Origin: Brevundimonas sp. SL130
Lineage (GTDB): Bacteria; Pseudomonadota; Alphaproteobacteria; Caulobacterales; Caulobacteraceae
DNA: 64,000 nt
Reading direction: 5' to 3'
Assembly (NCBI RefSeq): GCF_026625805.1
Contig: NZ_CP113064.1
Location: forward strand, 620,001-684,000
Part shown: positions 37,796-47,084 of the stretch, piece by piece
Layout: each line of letters opens with the position of its first letter
Position numbering within the stretch: position 1 is the first letter of the stretch
The notes under the pieces: model-generated
Databases searched by the model: none
Told to the model about the DNA's origin: nothing
What the model saw: the letters and a program-made list of their open reading frames with translations, nothing else
Made by a program: the position numbers and the translations under genes

Positions 37796-39745
37796 TTACG
37801 GCCGTCCCACCAACTGATCGACCGAACCGCTGGTGACCGGGTGATACAGCGGACGCGCCTCGGCGTAGATGCGCTGCGCTATGGGGCGGCCCCAGTCGCC
37901 CTCGTTCCACAGGGTCTGGAACAGGGGCATGACGAATTTGCGCCGGCCCTGGCTGGTCAGGAATTTCTCGGCCGTGGCGACCGAGGGCTGATAGCGGTGG
38001 GCCAGGGCGATCTGCAGCCAGGCGAAGGTCAGTTCGCTGTTGCCCTCGTTCGCCAGGTTCAGGGTGCGCTCCAGGTCCGCCAACTGGGCGTCGGTCAGCC
38101 AGTCGGCGCCGGCGGCCAGACCTTCGGGACGCCAGCCCAGGAAGCGCTGGCGTTGCTGGGTGTTCCACTCCGCCCACGGAATGGCCGAGGCCGGTCCCCT
38201 GTTCTTGAAGAAGGCGACGGCGGCCGCGTCGACCGGCGTGAAGGCGTTCGACACCGGGGCCACGGCGTTGGACGGCAGGCCGGGCTGATAGACCCAGGCG
38301 TCCAGCTGCAGTTCGGATTCCAGGCGCGCGTCGCCCTTAACCAGATGGGTGCGGATGTCGGCCAGGAACATGGCCGTGGTCATCGGCCGATAGGCGTTGC
38401 GGTCGAAATAGCCGCGCAGCCAGGCGTCGAACCGCTCGCGACCGACGGTGCGTTCGATGGTGCGCAGGAAGGCCGATCCCTTGTCATAGGCGATGGTGTT
38501 CATGCCGTCGTCGGGGTCGCGGCCGGTCAGGTCCAGGTGCAGGCGCGTGTCGGCGGCGGGCAGGGTCTTCAGTTCGTCCTGAAGTCCGTCCCAGCTCAGC
38601 ACCTGTTCCTGCACCGCCCGGTCATGGCCGTAGACCGACTCCATGATCCGGTTCTCGAAATAGACGGTGAACCCCTCGTTCAGCCAGAAGTCGTTCCAGG
38701 TAGCGTTGGTGACCAGATTGCCGGACCAGGAGTGGGCCAGTTCGTGCGCCACCAGCGAGACCAGCGACTGATCCCCGGCGATGATGGTCGGGGTGGCGAA
38801 GGTCAGTTTGGGGTTTTCCATCCCGCCGAACGGGAAGGAAGGCGGCAGGACCAGCAGGTCGTAGCGGCCCCAGCGATAGGGGCCGTACAGTTTCTCGGCC
38901 GCGTCCACCATTTCGGCGGTGGGCGCCAGCTCGGCCGCGGCGGCGCGCAGGCGGCTGGGCTCGGTCCAGACGCCTGTGCGTTCGTCGAAGGGCGCGAAGG
39001 CGATGTCGCCGACGCCGATGGCGATCAGATAGGGCGGGATCGGATTGTCCATCCGGAAGCGCCATGTCTTCATTCCGTTCGCGGCCGCTTCGCCCTTGGG
39101 CGTCAGCTGGTCGGCGCTCATGACCACGGTCAGGTCGGCGGGTGCGGTGATGCGGGCCGAATAGGTCTGGCGGATGCCGGGGCTGTCCTGGGTCGGAACC
39201 CAGGTGCGGGTAAGGATGGCCTGGCCCTGGCTGAACAGATAGGGCTTCTGGCCGCCCGCCGTCTGGCTGGGCGACAGCCATTGCAGGGCCGCCGCGTCGG
39301 GCCGGGTCGAATAGCGGACGGTGATCTTGCGTCGCTCATGGGCGACGAAGGCCGGGAAATAGACGGTCAGGGGCTGGCCCTTGATGGCGTCATTGTCGCC
39401 GACGACATAGCGCAGCGGTTGCCCTGCGGCGTCGCGCACGTCCTGGATGTCCAGATTGCGGATGTCCAGGATCACCTCGTTGGCCCCAGGGACGGCCAGG
39501 ATGTCCAGGGTCGCCGTGCCCGACAGGGTCTTGGCGTTGAAGTCGGCGGTCAGGTCCAAGGCCACGTCGACGACGCGGGCGATCTCGGGCCGGGCGTAGG
39601 TATGGCTGTCGATCGCGTCCGGGCCGGGCGCCGGGGCGATGGCGGGCGGCGCCAGAGAGGCTCCGGTCGTGGCGGAACAGGCCCCCAGGCCCAGGGCGGA
39701 CGCAAGGGCGAGGGCGGAGACGAGACCGAAGGCTTTAGGCTTCAT
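37796..39745 (-). CDS. M1-family metallopeptidase, lipoprotein
   Basis: 649 residues. A lipoprotein signal peptide (ALALASALGLGAC) gives a lipidated Cys near residue 23. M1 features: FGGMENPKLTFA (exopeptidase motif), zinc site H334-E335-L-A-H338 with E357 in NEGFTVYFE, and the expected downstream Tyr region. The C-terminal helical domain (about 520-645) resembles the leukotriene A4 hydrolase-like branch. Probably a membrane-anchored aminopeptidase in the periplasm. Confidence 0.93.
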   Translation of the reverse strand: MKPKAFGLVSALALASALGLGACSATTGASLAPPAIAPAPGPDAIDSHTYARPEIARVVDVALDLTADFNAKTLSGTATLDILAVPGANEVILDIRNLDIQDVRDAAGQPLRYVVGDNDAIKGQPLTVYFPAFVAHERRKITVRYSTRPDAAALQWLSPSQTAGGQKPYLFSQGQAILTRTWVPTQDSPGIRQTYSARITAPADLTVVMSADQLTPKGEAAANGMKTWRFRMDNPIPPYLIAIGVGDIAFAPFDERTGVWTEPSRLRAAAAELAPTAEMVDAAEKLYGPYRWGRYDLLVLPPSFPFGGMENPKLTFATPTIIAGDQSLVSLVAHELAHSWSGNLVTNATWNDFWLNEGFTVYFENRIMESVYGHDRAVQEQVLSWDGLQDELKTLPAADTRLHLDLTGRDPDDGMNTIAYDKGSAFLRTIERTVGRERFDAWLRGYFDRNAYRPMTTAMFLADIRTHLVKGDARLESELQLDAWVYQPGLPSNAVAPVSNAFTPVDAAAVAFFKNRGPASAIPWAEWNTQQRQRFLGWRPEGLAAGADWLTDAQLADLERTLNLANEGNSELTFAWLQIALAHRYQPSVATAEKFLTSQGRRKFVMPLFQTLWNEGDWGRPIAQRIYAEARPLYHPVTSGSVDQLVGRP

Positions 39746-39830
39746 CGAGGCTTTCCGGGGCTGACCTTAGGGATTGGCCGGAGAACGCGCGGAAACTCAG
39801 AAAAGATCAAGCCTGCGGCCGGTCAAAGCC

Positions 39831-41090
39831 TCAGTGCCCCGGTGCTGGCGCCGGCGCCGGCGCGTGCTGGGCCCGGAACAGCCGGCCCCGTTCGGCGAAC
39901 AGGACCAGGGCCAGGGCGATCAGGCCGAAGACGGTGAAGCCCAGCACCATGGGCACGGTGGTGCCGTTGAAGAGCTGCCCCACCGCAAAGCCCAGCAGTG
40001 ATCCGAACAGGGTGGAGACGAAGCCCTGGATCGAGGCGGCCGTGCCGGCGATATGGCCCATCGTCTCCATGGCCATGGCCCCGAAATTGCCGGCGATCAG
40101 GCCAAAACAGAACATGGTCAGGGTCTGAAGGATCGCAAAGGTCCAGATCGTCTCGTGACCGCTCAGGGCGACCACCGCATGGATCGCCGAAATGGCGGTG
40201 AAGCCGATCAGGGCCGTGTGCGAGATCTTGCGCGACCCCAGCGACACCACCAGCCGGGCGTTGACGATGGAGGCCACGGCGATGCCGCCTGCGATCAGGG
40301 CGAAGACCGCCGGGAAGACGGCCTCGGCGTCGAAGACGTCGGCGAAGATCTGCTGCGACGAGTTGATGAAGCCGAACATGGCCCCGGTGACGGCCGTCAT
40401 GGCCAGGGTGTATCCCATGGCGGTGCGGTCGGTCAGGGCGGTCTTGTAGGCCGAGGTCAGACGCTTCACCTGGATCGGCAGCCGATCTTCGGGCTTCAGG
40501 GTCTCGGGCAGGCGCAGGGCCGCCCAGACGATCAGCGCCACGCCGATCAGGCCCAGGCCGCCGAAGATCCACCGCCACGGCCCGACCAGCATGATCAGCT
40601 GGCCGATGGAGGGCGCCAGGATCGGCACGCCCAGGAAGACCAGGAAGCTGAAGGACATGACGCGGGCCATGGTCCGGCCTTCGTAGCGGTCGCGCACGAT
40701 GGAGACGGCCAGCACGCGCGTGCAGGCGCTGCCCAGGCCCTGACCGATCCGGGCCAGGATCAGCATGTCGAAGGTCGGCGCCAAGGTGGCCAGCAGGCTG
40801 AAGATCACATAGACGCCCACGCCGAACAGCAGCACAGGTTTGCGCCCGAACCGGTCCGCCAAGGGGCCGTAGAACAGCTGGGCGCCGCCGAAACCGAGCA
40901 GATAGGCGGTCACCACCCACTGACGGCTGTTCTCATTGGCCACGCCCAGGGCGTCGCCGATCTGCGGCAGGGCCGGCAACATCGAGTCGATGGCCAGGGC
41001 GTTCAGGGCCATCATCAGGGCGATGATGCAGACGAACTCGACGAAACCGAGCTCTTTCTTGGCGGGCGCTGGGGCGAGGGTCGCTGACAT
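39831..41090 (-). CDS. Bcr/CflA-family MFS drug exporter
   Basis: 419 residues and 12 membrane segments. The N-terminal half has ALAIDSMLPALPQIG and LLGFGGAQLFYGPLADRFGRKP (loop 2-3 motif), characteristic of drug:H+ antiporter family 1. ATG 41090 is used; the frame upstream adds a non-hydrophobic stretch. Likely exports bicyclomycin-like or other amphiphilic compounds. It diverges from the AMP nucleosidase gene. Confidence 0.9.
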   Translation of the reverse strand: MSATLAPAPAKKELGFVEFVCIIALMMALNALAIDSMLPALPQIGDALGVANENSRQWVVTAYLLGFGGAQLFYGPLADRFGRKPVLLFGVGVYVIFSLLATLAPTFDMLILARIGQGLGSACTRVLAVSIVRDRYEGRTMARVMSFSFLVFLGVPILAPSIGQLIMLVGPWRWIFGGLGLIGVALIVWAALRLPETLKPEDRLPIQVKRLTSAYKTALTDRTAMGYTLAMTAVTGAMFGFINSSQQIFADVFDAEAVFPAVFALIAGGIAVASIVNARLVVSLGSRKISHTALIGFTAISAIHAVVALSGHETIWTFAILQTLTMFCFGLIAGNFGAMAMETMGHIAGTAASIQGFVSTLFGSLLGFAVGQLFNGTTVPMVLGFTVFGLIALALVLFAERGRLFRAQHAPAPAPAPGH

Positions 41091-41218
41091 TGGGGCCAGA
41101 TGCGCCGTTGCGGCGCGAACCGCAACCATGTGCCTGTCACAAATTGCTGCAACGCAGCGATACCGAGCTTGAACGCCGGGCGCCTCGCCAAAGACAAGAA
41201 GCTTCGCTAGAGGAAGTC

Positions 41219-42664
41219 ATGACAGAACAGATGACAGCACAGGCGGCGCTGGACCGCCTCGAAACCCTTTACACCCAATCCGTGACCAACCTGCGCGACG
41301 CCGTGCGGGATTTCGTCAACACCGGCGCGCGGCCTGATCCGCTGAAACGCGCCGACGGGGTGTTCGCCTATCCCGAACTTCGTATCCGCTGGGACGGGGA
41401 TCGTCCCCAGGATCTGGCGCCGCGCGCCTATGCCCGGCTGTCGAAACAGGGAACCTACGCCACCACCGTCACCCGGCCGGACCTGTTCCGCCCCTATCTG
41501 ACCGAACAGCTGGGTCTGCTCGAAGAGGAGTATGGGGCGACCTTCGAGGTCGGGATCTCACGCCAGGAAATCCCCTTTCCCTATGTGACCGACGGGCTTG
41601 AAGTCGCGCTGGACCGGTCGATGACGGCGGCCCTGGCGCGCTGGTTCCCGACAACGGACCTGGCCCATATCGGCGACGAGATCGCCGACGGCCTGTTCGA
41701 CATGGGCGGAGACTTCCCCCTGTCTCATTTCGACGGCCTGAGGACAGACTTCTCGCTGGCGCGGCTGCGGCACTACACCGGCACGCCCGTGGACGATGTT
41801 CAGTCCTATGTCCTGTTCACCAACTACAATCGCTATGTCGACGAGTTCGTGCGCTGGGCCATCGAACAGCTTCAGACTCCGGGCACGCCCTATGAGACCC
41901 TGTCCTGCGCCGGCGGCGTGATCATCACGCGCGACACGCCCAACCCCGAGGCGGCGATCAGCGACACGGCCTGGAAGAAACACCAGATGCCGGCCTATCA
42001 CCTGACGGCGCCGGGCCATCAGGGCGTGACCCTGGTCAATATCGGCGTCGGCCCGTCCAACGCCAAGACCATCACCGACCACCTGGCCGTCACCCGCCCG
42101 CACGTCTGGCTGATGATCGGCCACTGCGGCGGCCTGCGCGCCAGCCAGTCCATCGGCGACTATGTCCTGGCCCACGCCTATCTGCGCGACGACCATGTGC
42201 TGGACGCGGTCCTGCCGCCGGACATTCCGATCCCTTCGATCGCCGAGGTCCAGCGCGCCCTGTACGACGCCACCAAGTCGGTCAGCGGCATGCCCGGTGA
42301 CGAGGTCAAGCTGCGCCTTCGCACCGGCACGGTCGTCACCACCGACGACCGGAACTGGGAGCTGCGCTATTCCAAGTCGGCCCTGCGTTTCAACCAGAGC
42401 CGCGCCGTCGCCATCGACATGGAAAGCGCCACCATCGCCGCCCAGGGCTATCGGTTCCGCGTCCCCTACGGCACCCTGTTGTGCGTCTCGGACAAGCCGT
42501 TGCACGGCGAGATCAAACTGCCGGGCCAGGCCAACCGCTTCTACGAAGGCTCGATCTCGGAGCATTTGCAGATCGGCATCCAGGCGGTGGACCTGATGCG
42601 CAACGAGGGGCCGAAACTCCACTCCCGCAAACTCCGCGCCTTCGACGAGCCGCCGTTCCGTTAA
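41219..42664 (+). CDS. amn: AMP nucleosidase
   Basis: 481 residues from ATG 41219 (MTEQMTAQAALDRLETLY), with AGAGGAAG just upstream. N-terminal regulatory domain: RADGVFAYPELRIRW and FEVGISRQEIPFPYV. C-terminal nucleoside-phosphorylase fold: VGPSNAKTITDHLAVTRP, MIGHCGGLRASQSIGDYV and AVAIDMESATIAAQGYR (catalytic Asp/Glu region). It hydrolyses AMP to adenine and ribose 5-phosphate, adjusting adenylate pools. Confidence 0.95.
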   Translation: MTEQMTAQAALDRLETLYTQSVTNLRDAVRDFVNTGARPDPLKRADGVFAYPELRIRWDGDRPQDLAPRAYARLSKQGTYATTVTRPDLFRPYLTEQLGLLEEEYGATFEVGISRQEIPFPYVTDGLEVALDRSMTAALARWFPTTDLAHIGDEIADGLFDMGGDFPLSHFDGLRTDFSLARLRHYTGTPVDDVQSYVLFTNYNRYVDEFVRWAIEQLQTPGTPYETLSCAGGVIITRDTPNPEAAISDTAWKKHQMPAYHLTAPGHQGVTLVNIGVGPSNAKTITDHLAVTRPHVWLMIGHCGGLRASQSIGDYVLAHAYLRDDHVLDAVLPPDIPIPSIAEVQRALYDATKSVSGMPGDEVKLRLRTGTVVTTDDRNWELRYSKSALRFNQSRAVAIDMESATIAAQGYRFRVPYGTLLCVSDKPLHGEIKLPGQANRFYEGSISEHLQIGIQAVDLMRNEGPKLHSRKLRAFDEPPFR

Positions 42665-42681
42665 GGGCGTCGCACGAAAGA

Positions 42682-42830
42682 CCCTCTCCCGCCTGCGGGA
42701 GAGGTGTCGCGTTGATCGCGCAGCGATCCAGCGACGGAGAGGGAAGTCCAACTCAGACGCAAGACCTCCCCCATCGTCAGGCGTGTCGCTTCGCGCCACG
42801 GCCTGACACTTCCCCCGCAAGCGGGGGAAG
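42682..42830. repeat. 149-bp hairpin-bounded dispersed element, copy B (inverted)
   Basis: The near-identical inverted counterpart of 37636-37786: it begins with a CCCTCTCCCGC hairpin and ends with CTTCCCCCGCAAGCGGGGGAAG. It lies after amn and just before the promoter of the membrane-protein/winged-helix pair. The main differences from copy A are around 42750-42765. Confidence 0.88.
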
Positions 42831-42881
42831 ATCGTTTCGTCGCTGGCGTCGAAAAGTCGCCGGCAACTGGTTTCTGAGAAA

Positions 42882-42902
42882 GCACTTTACAAATCAAAGT
42901 GC
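42882..42902. promoter_or_regulatory. Candidate operator of the winged-helix regulator
   Basis: A perfect inverted repeat, GCACTTT (42882-42888) and AAAGTGC (42896-42902), with a 7-nt spacer. It sits in an AT-richer stretch 42 bp upstream of the first gene of a two-gene unit whose second gene is a winged-helix protein. Autoregulation is the simplest reading. Confidence 0.55.
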
Positions 42903-42944
42903 ACTGTGCATCCTGTGATCATCGGATTTCAGGAGGAGGACGCC

Positions 42945-43568
42945 ATGACGCGCGACACGCAAAACATTCAGGACGACATCGCCTATATGCGGGCTCTGGC
43001 CCAGGAGGGGCGGCACGCGCCGTTGCTAGCGGGGCCATTCCTGGTGACGGCCGCCGTTATTTTCGGCGCGGCCAATATAGTGCAGTGGGCGCTGCTCACT
43101 GACGTTATCGACGCCAGTCCTTGGGCGCCGGTCTGGCTCTGGGTCGGGGCGGGCCTGGTCTTCGGCGTGGCCCTTGCGGTTCTGACGGGTCAGATGAAGG
43201 GCAAGCCGGGCTTCAACTCCTCGGGTAATCGCGCAGTCGGGGCGGCCTGGTCGGCGGTGGGCTACGGCATCTTCGCCACGTGGCTGGGTCTGATGGCGCG
43301 CGGGCTGAACAGTGGCGATTGGTCGGCCATGATGGCCATGCCGACGGTGGTCTTCGTCGCCTATGGCTCGGCCTGGATCATCGCCGGAACCATGACGAAC
43401 ACGCGCTGGATGACCCTGACCGGGGTCGTGTCCTATGTCGGGGCGGTAGCCATGGGTTGGTTCGCGGGCGACATGGCCATGTATCTGGTCTTCGCCGGGA
43501 TGATCTTCGCCGTCGCCTTTGTCCCCGGTCTGATCCTGATGCGGCAGGAACCGTCGGAGATCGTCTGA
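42945..43568 (+). CDS. Membrane protein of a regulator-linked pair
   Basis: 207 residues. A soluble N-terminus (TQNIQDDIAYMRALAQEG) precedes about six hydrophobic segments (for example FLVTAAVIFGAANIVQWALL and VWLWVGAGLVFGVALAVL). ATG 42945 has AGGAGGAGGA (42931-42940) immediately upstream, an unusually strong ribosome-binding site; an upstream ATG at 42906 lacks one. The stop overlaps the start of the winged-helix gene (ATGA-type junction). No enzyme family recognised. Confidence 0.78.
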   Translation: MTRDTQNIQDDIAYMRALAQEGRHAPLLAGPFLVTAAVIFGAANIVQWALLTDVIDASPWAPVWLWVGAGLVFGVALAVLTGQMKGKPGFNSSGNRAVGAAWSAVGYGIFATWLGLMARGLNSGDWSAMMAMPTVVFVAYGSAWIIAGTMTNTRWMTLTGVVSYVGAVAMGWFAGDMAMYLVFAGMIFAVAFVPGLILMRQEPSEIV

Positions 43569-43870
43569 TGGCGGACGACTTCGATATCAGCCGCATCGAC
43601 GACGTGATCCATGGACGGATCCGCCTTGGCGTCATGGCCTATCTGTCCGGGGCCGAGGCGGCGGATTTCAACACGCTGAAGGCCCGGTTGCAGACGACCG
43701 ACGGCAATCTGTCGGTCCATCTGCGAAAGCTGGAGGAGGCGGGCTTCGTCGCCGTGACCAAGAGTTTCGTCGGCCGCAAGCCCCTGACTGAGGCCAGTCT
43801 GACTGAGGAAGGCCGGGCCGCCTTCGTCGCCTATCTGGACGCCATGGCGGGGCTGCTTCCCGCGCGCTAG
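43568..43870 (+). CDS. Winged-helix transcriptional regulator (HTH_34-like)
   Basis: 100 residues: IDDVIHGRIRLGVMAYLS, FNTLKARLQTTDGNLSVHLRKLEEAGFV (recognition helix) and LTEEGRAAFVAYLDAM. This is the compact MarR/ArsR-like winged helix of the HTH_34 type. It overlaps the membrane protein gene by one base. Such small regulators commonly repress their own operon; the GCACTTT/AAAGTGC repeat upstream is the likely target. The inducer is unknown. Confidence 0.85.
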   Translation: MADDFDISRIDDVIHGRIRLGVMAYLSGAEAADFNTLKARLQTTDGNLSVHLRKLEEAGFVAVTKSFVGRKPLTEASLTEEGRAAFVAYLDAMAGLLPAR

Positions 43871-43879
43871 AAGACGGGC

Positions 43880-44671
43880 ATGAGCGACCGTCTCCACGCC
43901 TTCGAGGCCATCGATAACTTCCGCGACTATGGCGACTACGCCACGGCGGCCGGGCGACGCGTGCGTCCCGGCCGCCTGTTGCGTTCTGGCCATCACGCCC
44001 GCGCCAGCGACGCCGATCTGGAGCGGCTGAAGGCGTTCGACCTGGGGGCGGTGGTCGATCTGCGCCGGCCGGGCGAGCGGCGGGACCAGCCGTCGCGACG
44101 CCACGACGGCTTTGACGCCCTGGTGATCGAGGGCGGGATCGACGACGGAGCCGAGGCGCCGCACATCACCTTTCTGAAGACTGCGGACCTGACGCCGGAT
44201 TCGGGCCGGCGTTTCATGGAACAGACCTATCGCAGCCTGCCGTTCGACGTCGCTCACATCGAGGTCTTCAGCCGCTATTTCCAGGCTCTGGGGGATATGG
44301 GGGGCGATCAGGACCGGCCTGTGCTGATCCACTGCGCGGCGGGCAAGGACCGGACCGGCTTCCTCGCCGCCCTGACCCATCATCTGCTCGGCGTCCACCG
44401 GGATGATCTGGTCGAGGATTATCTGCTGACCAACACCGCTGTGGATCTGGTCGGCCGCGCCCCGTCCATCGGGCGGCGCCTGCACGAGATGACCGGCCGC
44501 ATGGCCTCCGACGATGCGGTGGTGGCCTTCCTCGGCGTCGAGCCCGCCTATCTCGAAGCGGCCTTCGCCGAGGTCGAGGCGCGGCACGGCTCGCTGGACG
44601 CCTATCTGGATCAGGCCCTGGGCGTCGACGCCCCCCTTCGGGCGCGGATCGAGGCGCGGCTGTCCGCGTGA
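43880..44671 (+). CDS. Tyrosine-protein phosphatase (Y_phosphatase3-type)
   Basis: 263 residues. N-terminal FEAIDNFRDYGDYATAAGRRV with RPGRLLRSGHHARAS, then VDLRRPGERRDQPSRR. The active-site P-loop is HCAAGKDRTGF (Cys and Arg of CX5R, plus Lys-Asp as in lipid/Tyr phosphatases of this group). It may dephosphorylate phosphotyrosine or phosphoinositide-like substrates. It overlaps pabB by four bases, suggesting co-translation rather than shared pathway. Confidence 0.87.
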   Translation: MSDRLHAFEAIDNFRDYGDYATAAGRRVRPGRLLRSGHHARASDADLERLKAFDLGAVVDLRRPGERRDQPSRRHDGFDALVIEGGIDDGAEAPHITFLKTADLTPDSGRRFMEQTYRSLPFDVAHIEVFSRYFQALGDMGGDQDRPVLIHCAAGKDRTGFLAALTHHLLGVHRDDLVEDYLLTNTAVDLVGRAPSIGRRLHEMTGRMASDDAVVAFLGVEPAYLEAAFAEVEARHGSLDAYLDQALGVDAPLRARIEARLSA

Positions 44672-45969
44672 GCGACGTCTTGCCCCATGTCGTCGTCCGC
44701 GATCATCCGTGGACGGATCCTTTGTTCGTGGCGGCCGGGGTCGGCGGGGCGGACGGGGCTCTGGCCCTGCTGTCCGACGGCGGTCCGGGCGGGCGATGGT
44801 CCCATGTGGCGATGGCGCCGGACCGGGTTCACGTGGGCGCGATCGAGGGCGATCTGTTCGACCCTCTGCGCGATCCGGCCTGGGGCGCGGGGACGGTCGG
44901 TCTGGCCGCCTATGACGCCGGGGCGCGGCCGGCGACGGGCGAACGGCCGCTGGTCTGGCCCGACCTGATCCTGGCCCGTTATCCGGCCCTGCTCAGCTTC
45001 GATCATCATCAGGGCCGTGTCCGCGCCATCGGTCGAGGCCGCAGCCCGGCCGAGGCCGCCGCCGCCGCCGACCGCGCCGCCGCCGGGCTGGCCGCCGCCC
45101 GTCCGCCCGTCTCGGCCGAAGCCCCGGCGCAGGACTTCACCCCCGAGGCGGACGACCAGGCCTATCGCGACGCCGTCGCCGAGGTCGTCGCCCGTATCGC
45201 CGCCGGCGAGCTGTTTCAGGCCAATATCGCCCGCGCCTGGAGGGGCGCCCTTGAGCCCGAGGCCGATCCGTTCGATGTCTTCCTGCGGCTGCAACAGGGG
45301 CGGGCCTCGCCCTATGGCGCCTTCTGGCGGATCGGCGATCGGGCCCTGGTGTCCAACTCGCCCGAGCTGTTCCTGGCCTTCGACGGCGAGACCCGGCGTA
45401 TCGAGGCGCGGCCGATCAAGGGCACGCGCGCCCGTTCGGCTGATCCGGTTCAGGACGCGGCCCTGGCCGCCGCGCTTCAGGCCAGCGCCAAGGACCGGGC
45501 CGAAAACCTGATGATCGTCGATCTGATGCGCAACGACCTGGCCCGCGCCTCGCGCGTCGGTTCGGTGGCGGTCGAGCGGCTGTTTGCGATCGAGAGCCAC
45601 CCCACCGTCCATCATCTGGTCTCGACCGTGGTCGGTCGGGCCGAGCCGGGGGTGACGCCGGCCGACCTGCTGGAGGCGACCTTCCCGCCCGGCTCGATCA
45701 CCGGCGCGCCCAAGCATCAGGCCATGAAGGTCATCGCCGATCTGGAGCCGCCGCGCGGCGCCTGGTGCGGGTCGCTGTTCATCCTGGAGGATGGCGGCGG
45801 CCTGACCGCCTCGGTCCTGATCCGCACCGCCTCGTTCGAGCGACGCGACGGCGGCTGGACCTATCGCACCCTGGCCGGGGCGGGGATTGTGGCCGACAGC
45901 GACCCCCAGGCGGAACTGGCCGAGACCGAGGTCAAGATCTCCGCCCTGCGGCGCGCCCTTGTCGGCTGA
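44668..45969 (+). CDS. pabB: Aminodeoxychorismate synthase component I
   Basis: 433 residues from GTG 44668. Chorismate-binding domain (about 150-430): ELFQANIARAWRGAL, PIKGTRARSADP (key Lys), AENLMIVDLMRNDLAR, VHHLVSTVVGRAEPG and FPPGSITGAPKHQAM, ending RTLAGAGIVADSDPQ. With PabA it makes 4-amino-4-deoxychorismate for folate. Standalone PabB rather than TrpE is favoured by PIKGT and the short N-terminus. Confidence 0.9.
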   Translation: MSDVLPHVVVRDHPWTDPLFVAAGVGGADGALALLSDGGPGGRWSHVAMAPDRVHVGAIEGDLFDPLRDPAWGAGTVGLAAYDAGARPATGERPLVWPDLILARYPALLSFDHHQGRVRAIGRGRSPAEAAAAADRAAAGLAAARPPVSAEAPAQDFTPEADDQAYRDAVAEVVARIAAGELFQANIARAWRGALEPEADPFDVFLRLQQGRASPYGAFWRIGDRALVSNSPELFLAFDGETRRIEARPIKGTRARSADPVQDAALAAALQASAKDRAENLMIVDLMRNDLARASRVGSVAVERLFAIESHPTVHHLVSTVVGRAEPGVTPADLLEATFPPGSITGAPKHQAMKVIADLEPPRGAWCGSLFILEDGGGLTASVLIRTASFERRDGGWTYRTLAGAGIVADSDPQAELAETEVKISALRRALVG

Positions 45970-45982
45970 TCCGTCGGGATAA

Positions 45983-46540
45983 TCAGCAGGTCGAGCAGGT
46001 GATGACGGCGGTCCGCCGCGGCTCCAGCAGGGCGCGGCGCTCGAACCTGAACTCCGGCAGGAACTGCTGGAAGGGCGACGCATAGGTATAGGCCGCCTCG
46101 GCGATGATCACGGATTCACCGTCGGCCAGCAGGTCCGCAGGCACCTTGGCGCCCGCGACGGTCAGATCGCCGGACAGGGCCCCGGTGGATTTCGAACTCC
46201 GGCTCCAGTCCACCTTGTAGGTGGAGGACGACACGCGGGTCACGCTGCTGATCCTCTGTTCCAGCGCCGTAGAATTGAAGGGGGCCATGATGTCGGGGCC
46301 GGCGTCGAAGATATTGTCGACGTCGGTCGCCGTCAGGGCGGTGGATTGCGAGGCCAGATCGGCGACCGTAGCAGCCACATGACTGGTCCGCTTCAACGCC
46401 ATATAGCCCTGACACAGGTCCACCAGCCCGGCGTAGAACAGGATCATCACCGGGGCGATCAGGGCGAATTCGACGGCGGACACGCCCCGCTCGTCGCCGG
46501 CCAGTCTGCGCAACAGTCTGCGGATCGAGAGCCTAGGCAT
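45983..46540 (-). CDS. TadE/TadG-like pseudopilin
   Basis: 185 residues. A basic N-terminus precedes DERGVSAVEFALIAPVMILFYAGLVDLCQ, a TadE-type segment with Glu five residues after the cleavable Gly. The globular domain follows, with a CSTC tail. Minor pseudopilins of the Flp pilus are matured by CpaA. It overlaps the upstream tadE-like gene by 8 bp and is last in the leftward operon of the pilus locus. Confidence 0.85.
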   Translation of the reverse strand: MPRLSIRRLLRRLAGDERGVSAVEFALIAPVMILFYAGLVDLCQGYMALKRTSHVAATVADLASQSTALTATDVDNIFDAGPDIMAPFNSTALEQRISSVTRVSSSTYKVDWSRSSKSTGALSGDLTVAGAKVPADLLADGESVIIAEAAYTYASPFQQFLPEFRFERRALLEPRRTAVITCSTC

Positions 46541-47075
46541 TCCAGGGCTCGTTGCGGAAGGCGGTGGTGGACGAGATGACGACCTCGCCCGCGCCGCCGC
46601 TGGTGACGGCCTGGGTCAGGGACGGGGCGATCATCGGCTGGCGATACCAGATCCGCACCCGCACCAAGTCCGTGGCGTCGCCGCCGTCATAACTGTCTTC
46701 ATCGGGCACGCCGTCGCCGTCGGCGTCAGCGTCTGCGGCCTCTGCGGCGAAGGTGGCGACCACACGCACGTCGACCGTGGTGCGCGCGGCGCAGTCGCTC
46801 TCGAACACGCTCATGTTGGCGCAGAAGGCCGTCTTGAACTTGGCGGCGTCAAAGCCCTGCTGTTGGGCCTGGCCCGTGCGGATCAGACGGGTGGCGTCGA
46901 TCACGGCGTTTTCGGCCACGGCGTCGATTATGAAGACCAGGCCCAGCTCGAGCAGCGAATACAGCAGGACGAAGAAGGGTACGGCCACCATGGCGAATTC
47001 GACCGCCGCCGCGCCCTCGCGCGCCTTGCGGGTGTCGGTGCGGCGTGGCCGGATCAAGACAGGGCGGCGGATCAT
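46533..47075 (-). CDS. TadE-like pseudopilin
   Basis: 180 residues. REGAAAVEFAMVAVPFFVLLYSLLELGLVF shows the TadE signature, with Glu after the hydrophobic cleavage site. The globular domain contains an Asp-rich stretch DADGDGVPDEDSYDGGD (about 130-147) resembling a calcium-binding loop, and two Cys (AFCANM, ESDCAAR). Translated just upstream of the second TadE-like gene and likely cotranscribed with the CpaC-N-like gene. Confidence 0.85.
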   Translation of the reverse strand: MIRRPVLIRPRRTDTRKAREGAAAVEFAMVAVPFFVLLYSLLELGLVFIIDAVAENAVIDATRLIRTGQAQQQGFDAAKFKTAFCANMSVFESDCAARTTVDVRVVATFAAEAADADADGDGVPDEDSYDGGDATDLVRVRIWYRQPMIAPSLTQAVTSGGAGEVVISSTTAFRNEPWNA

Positions 47076-47084
47076 CAAGCGGAC

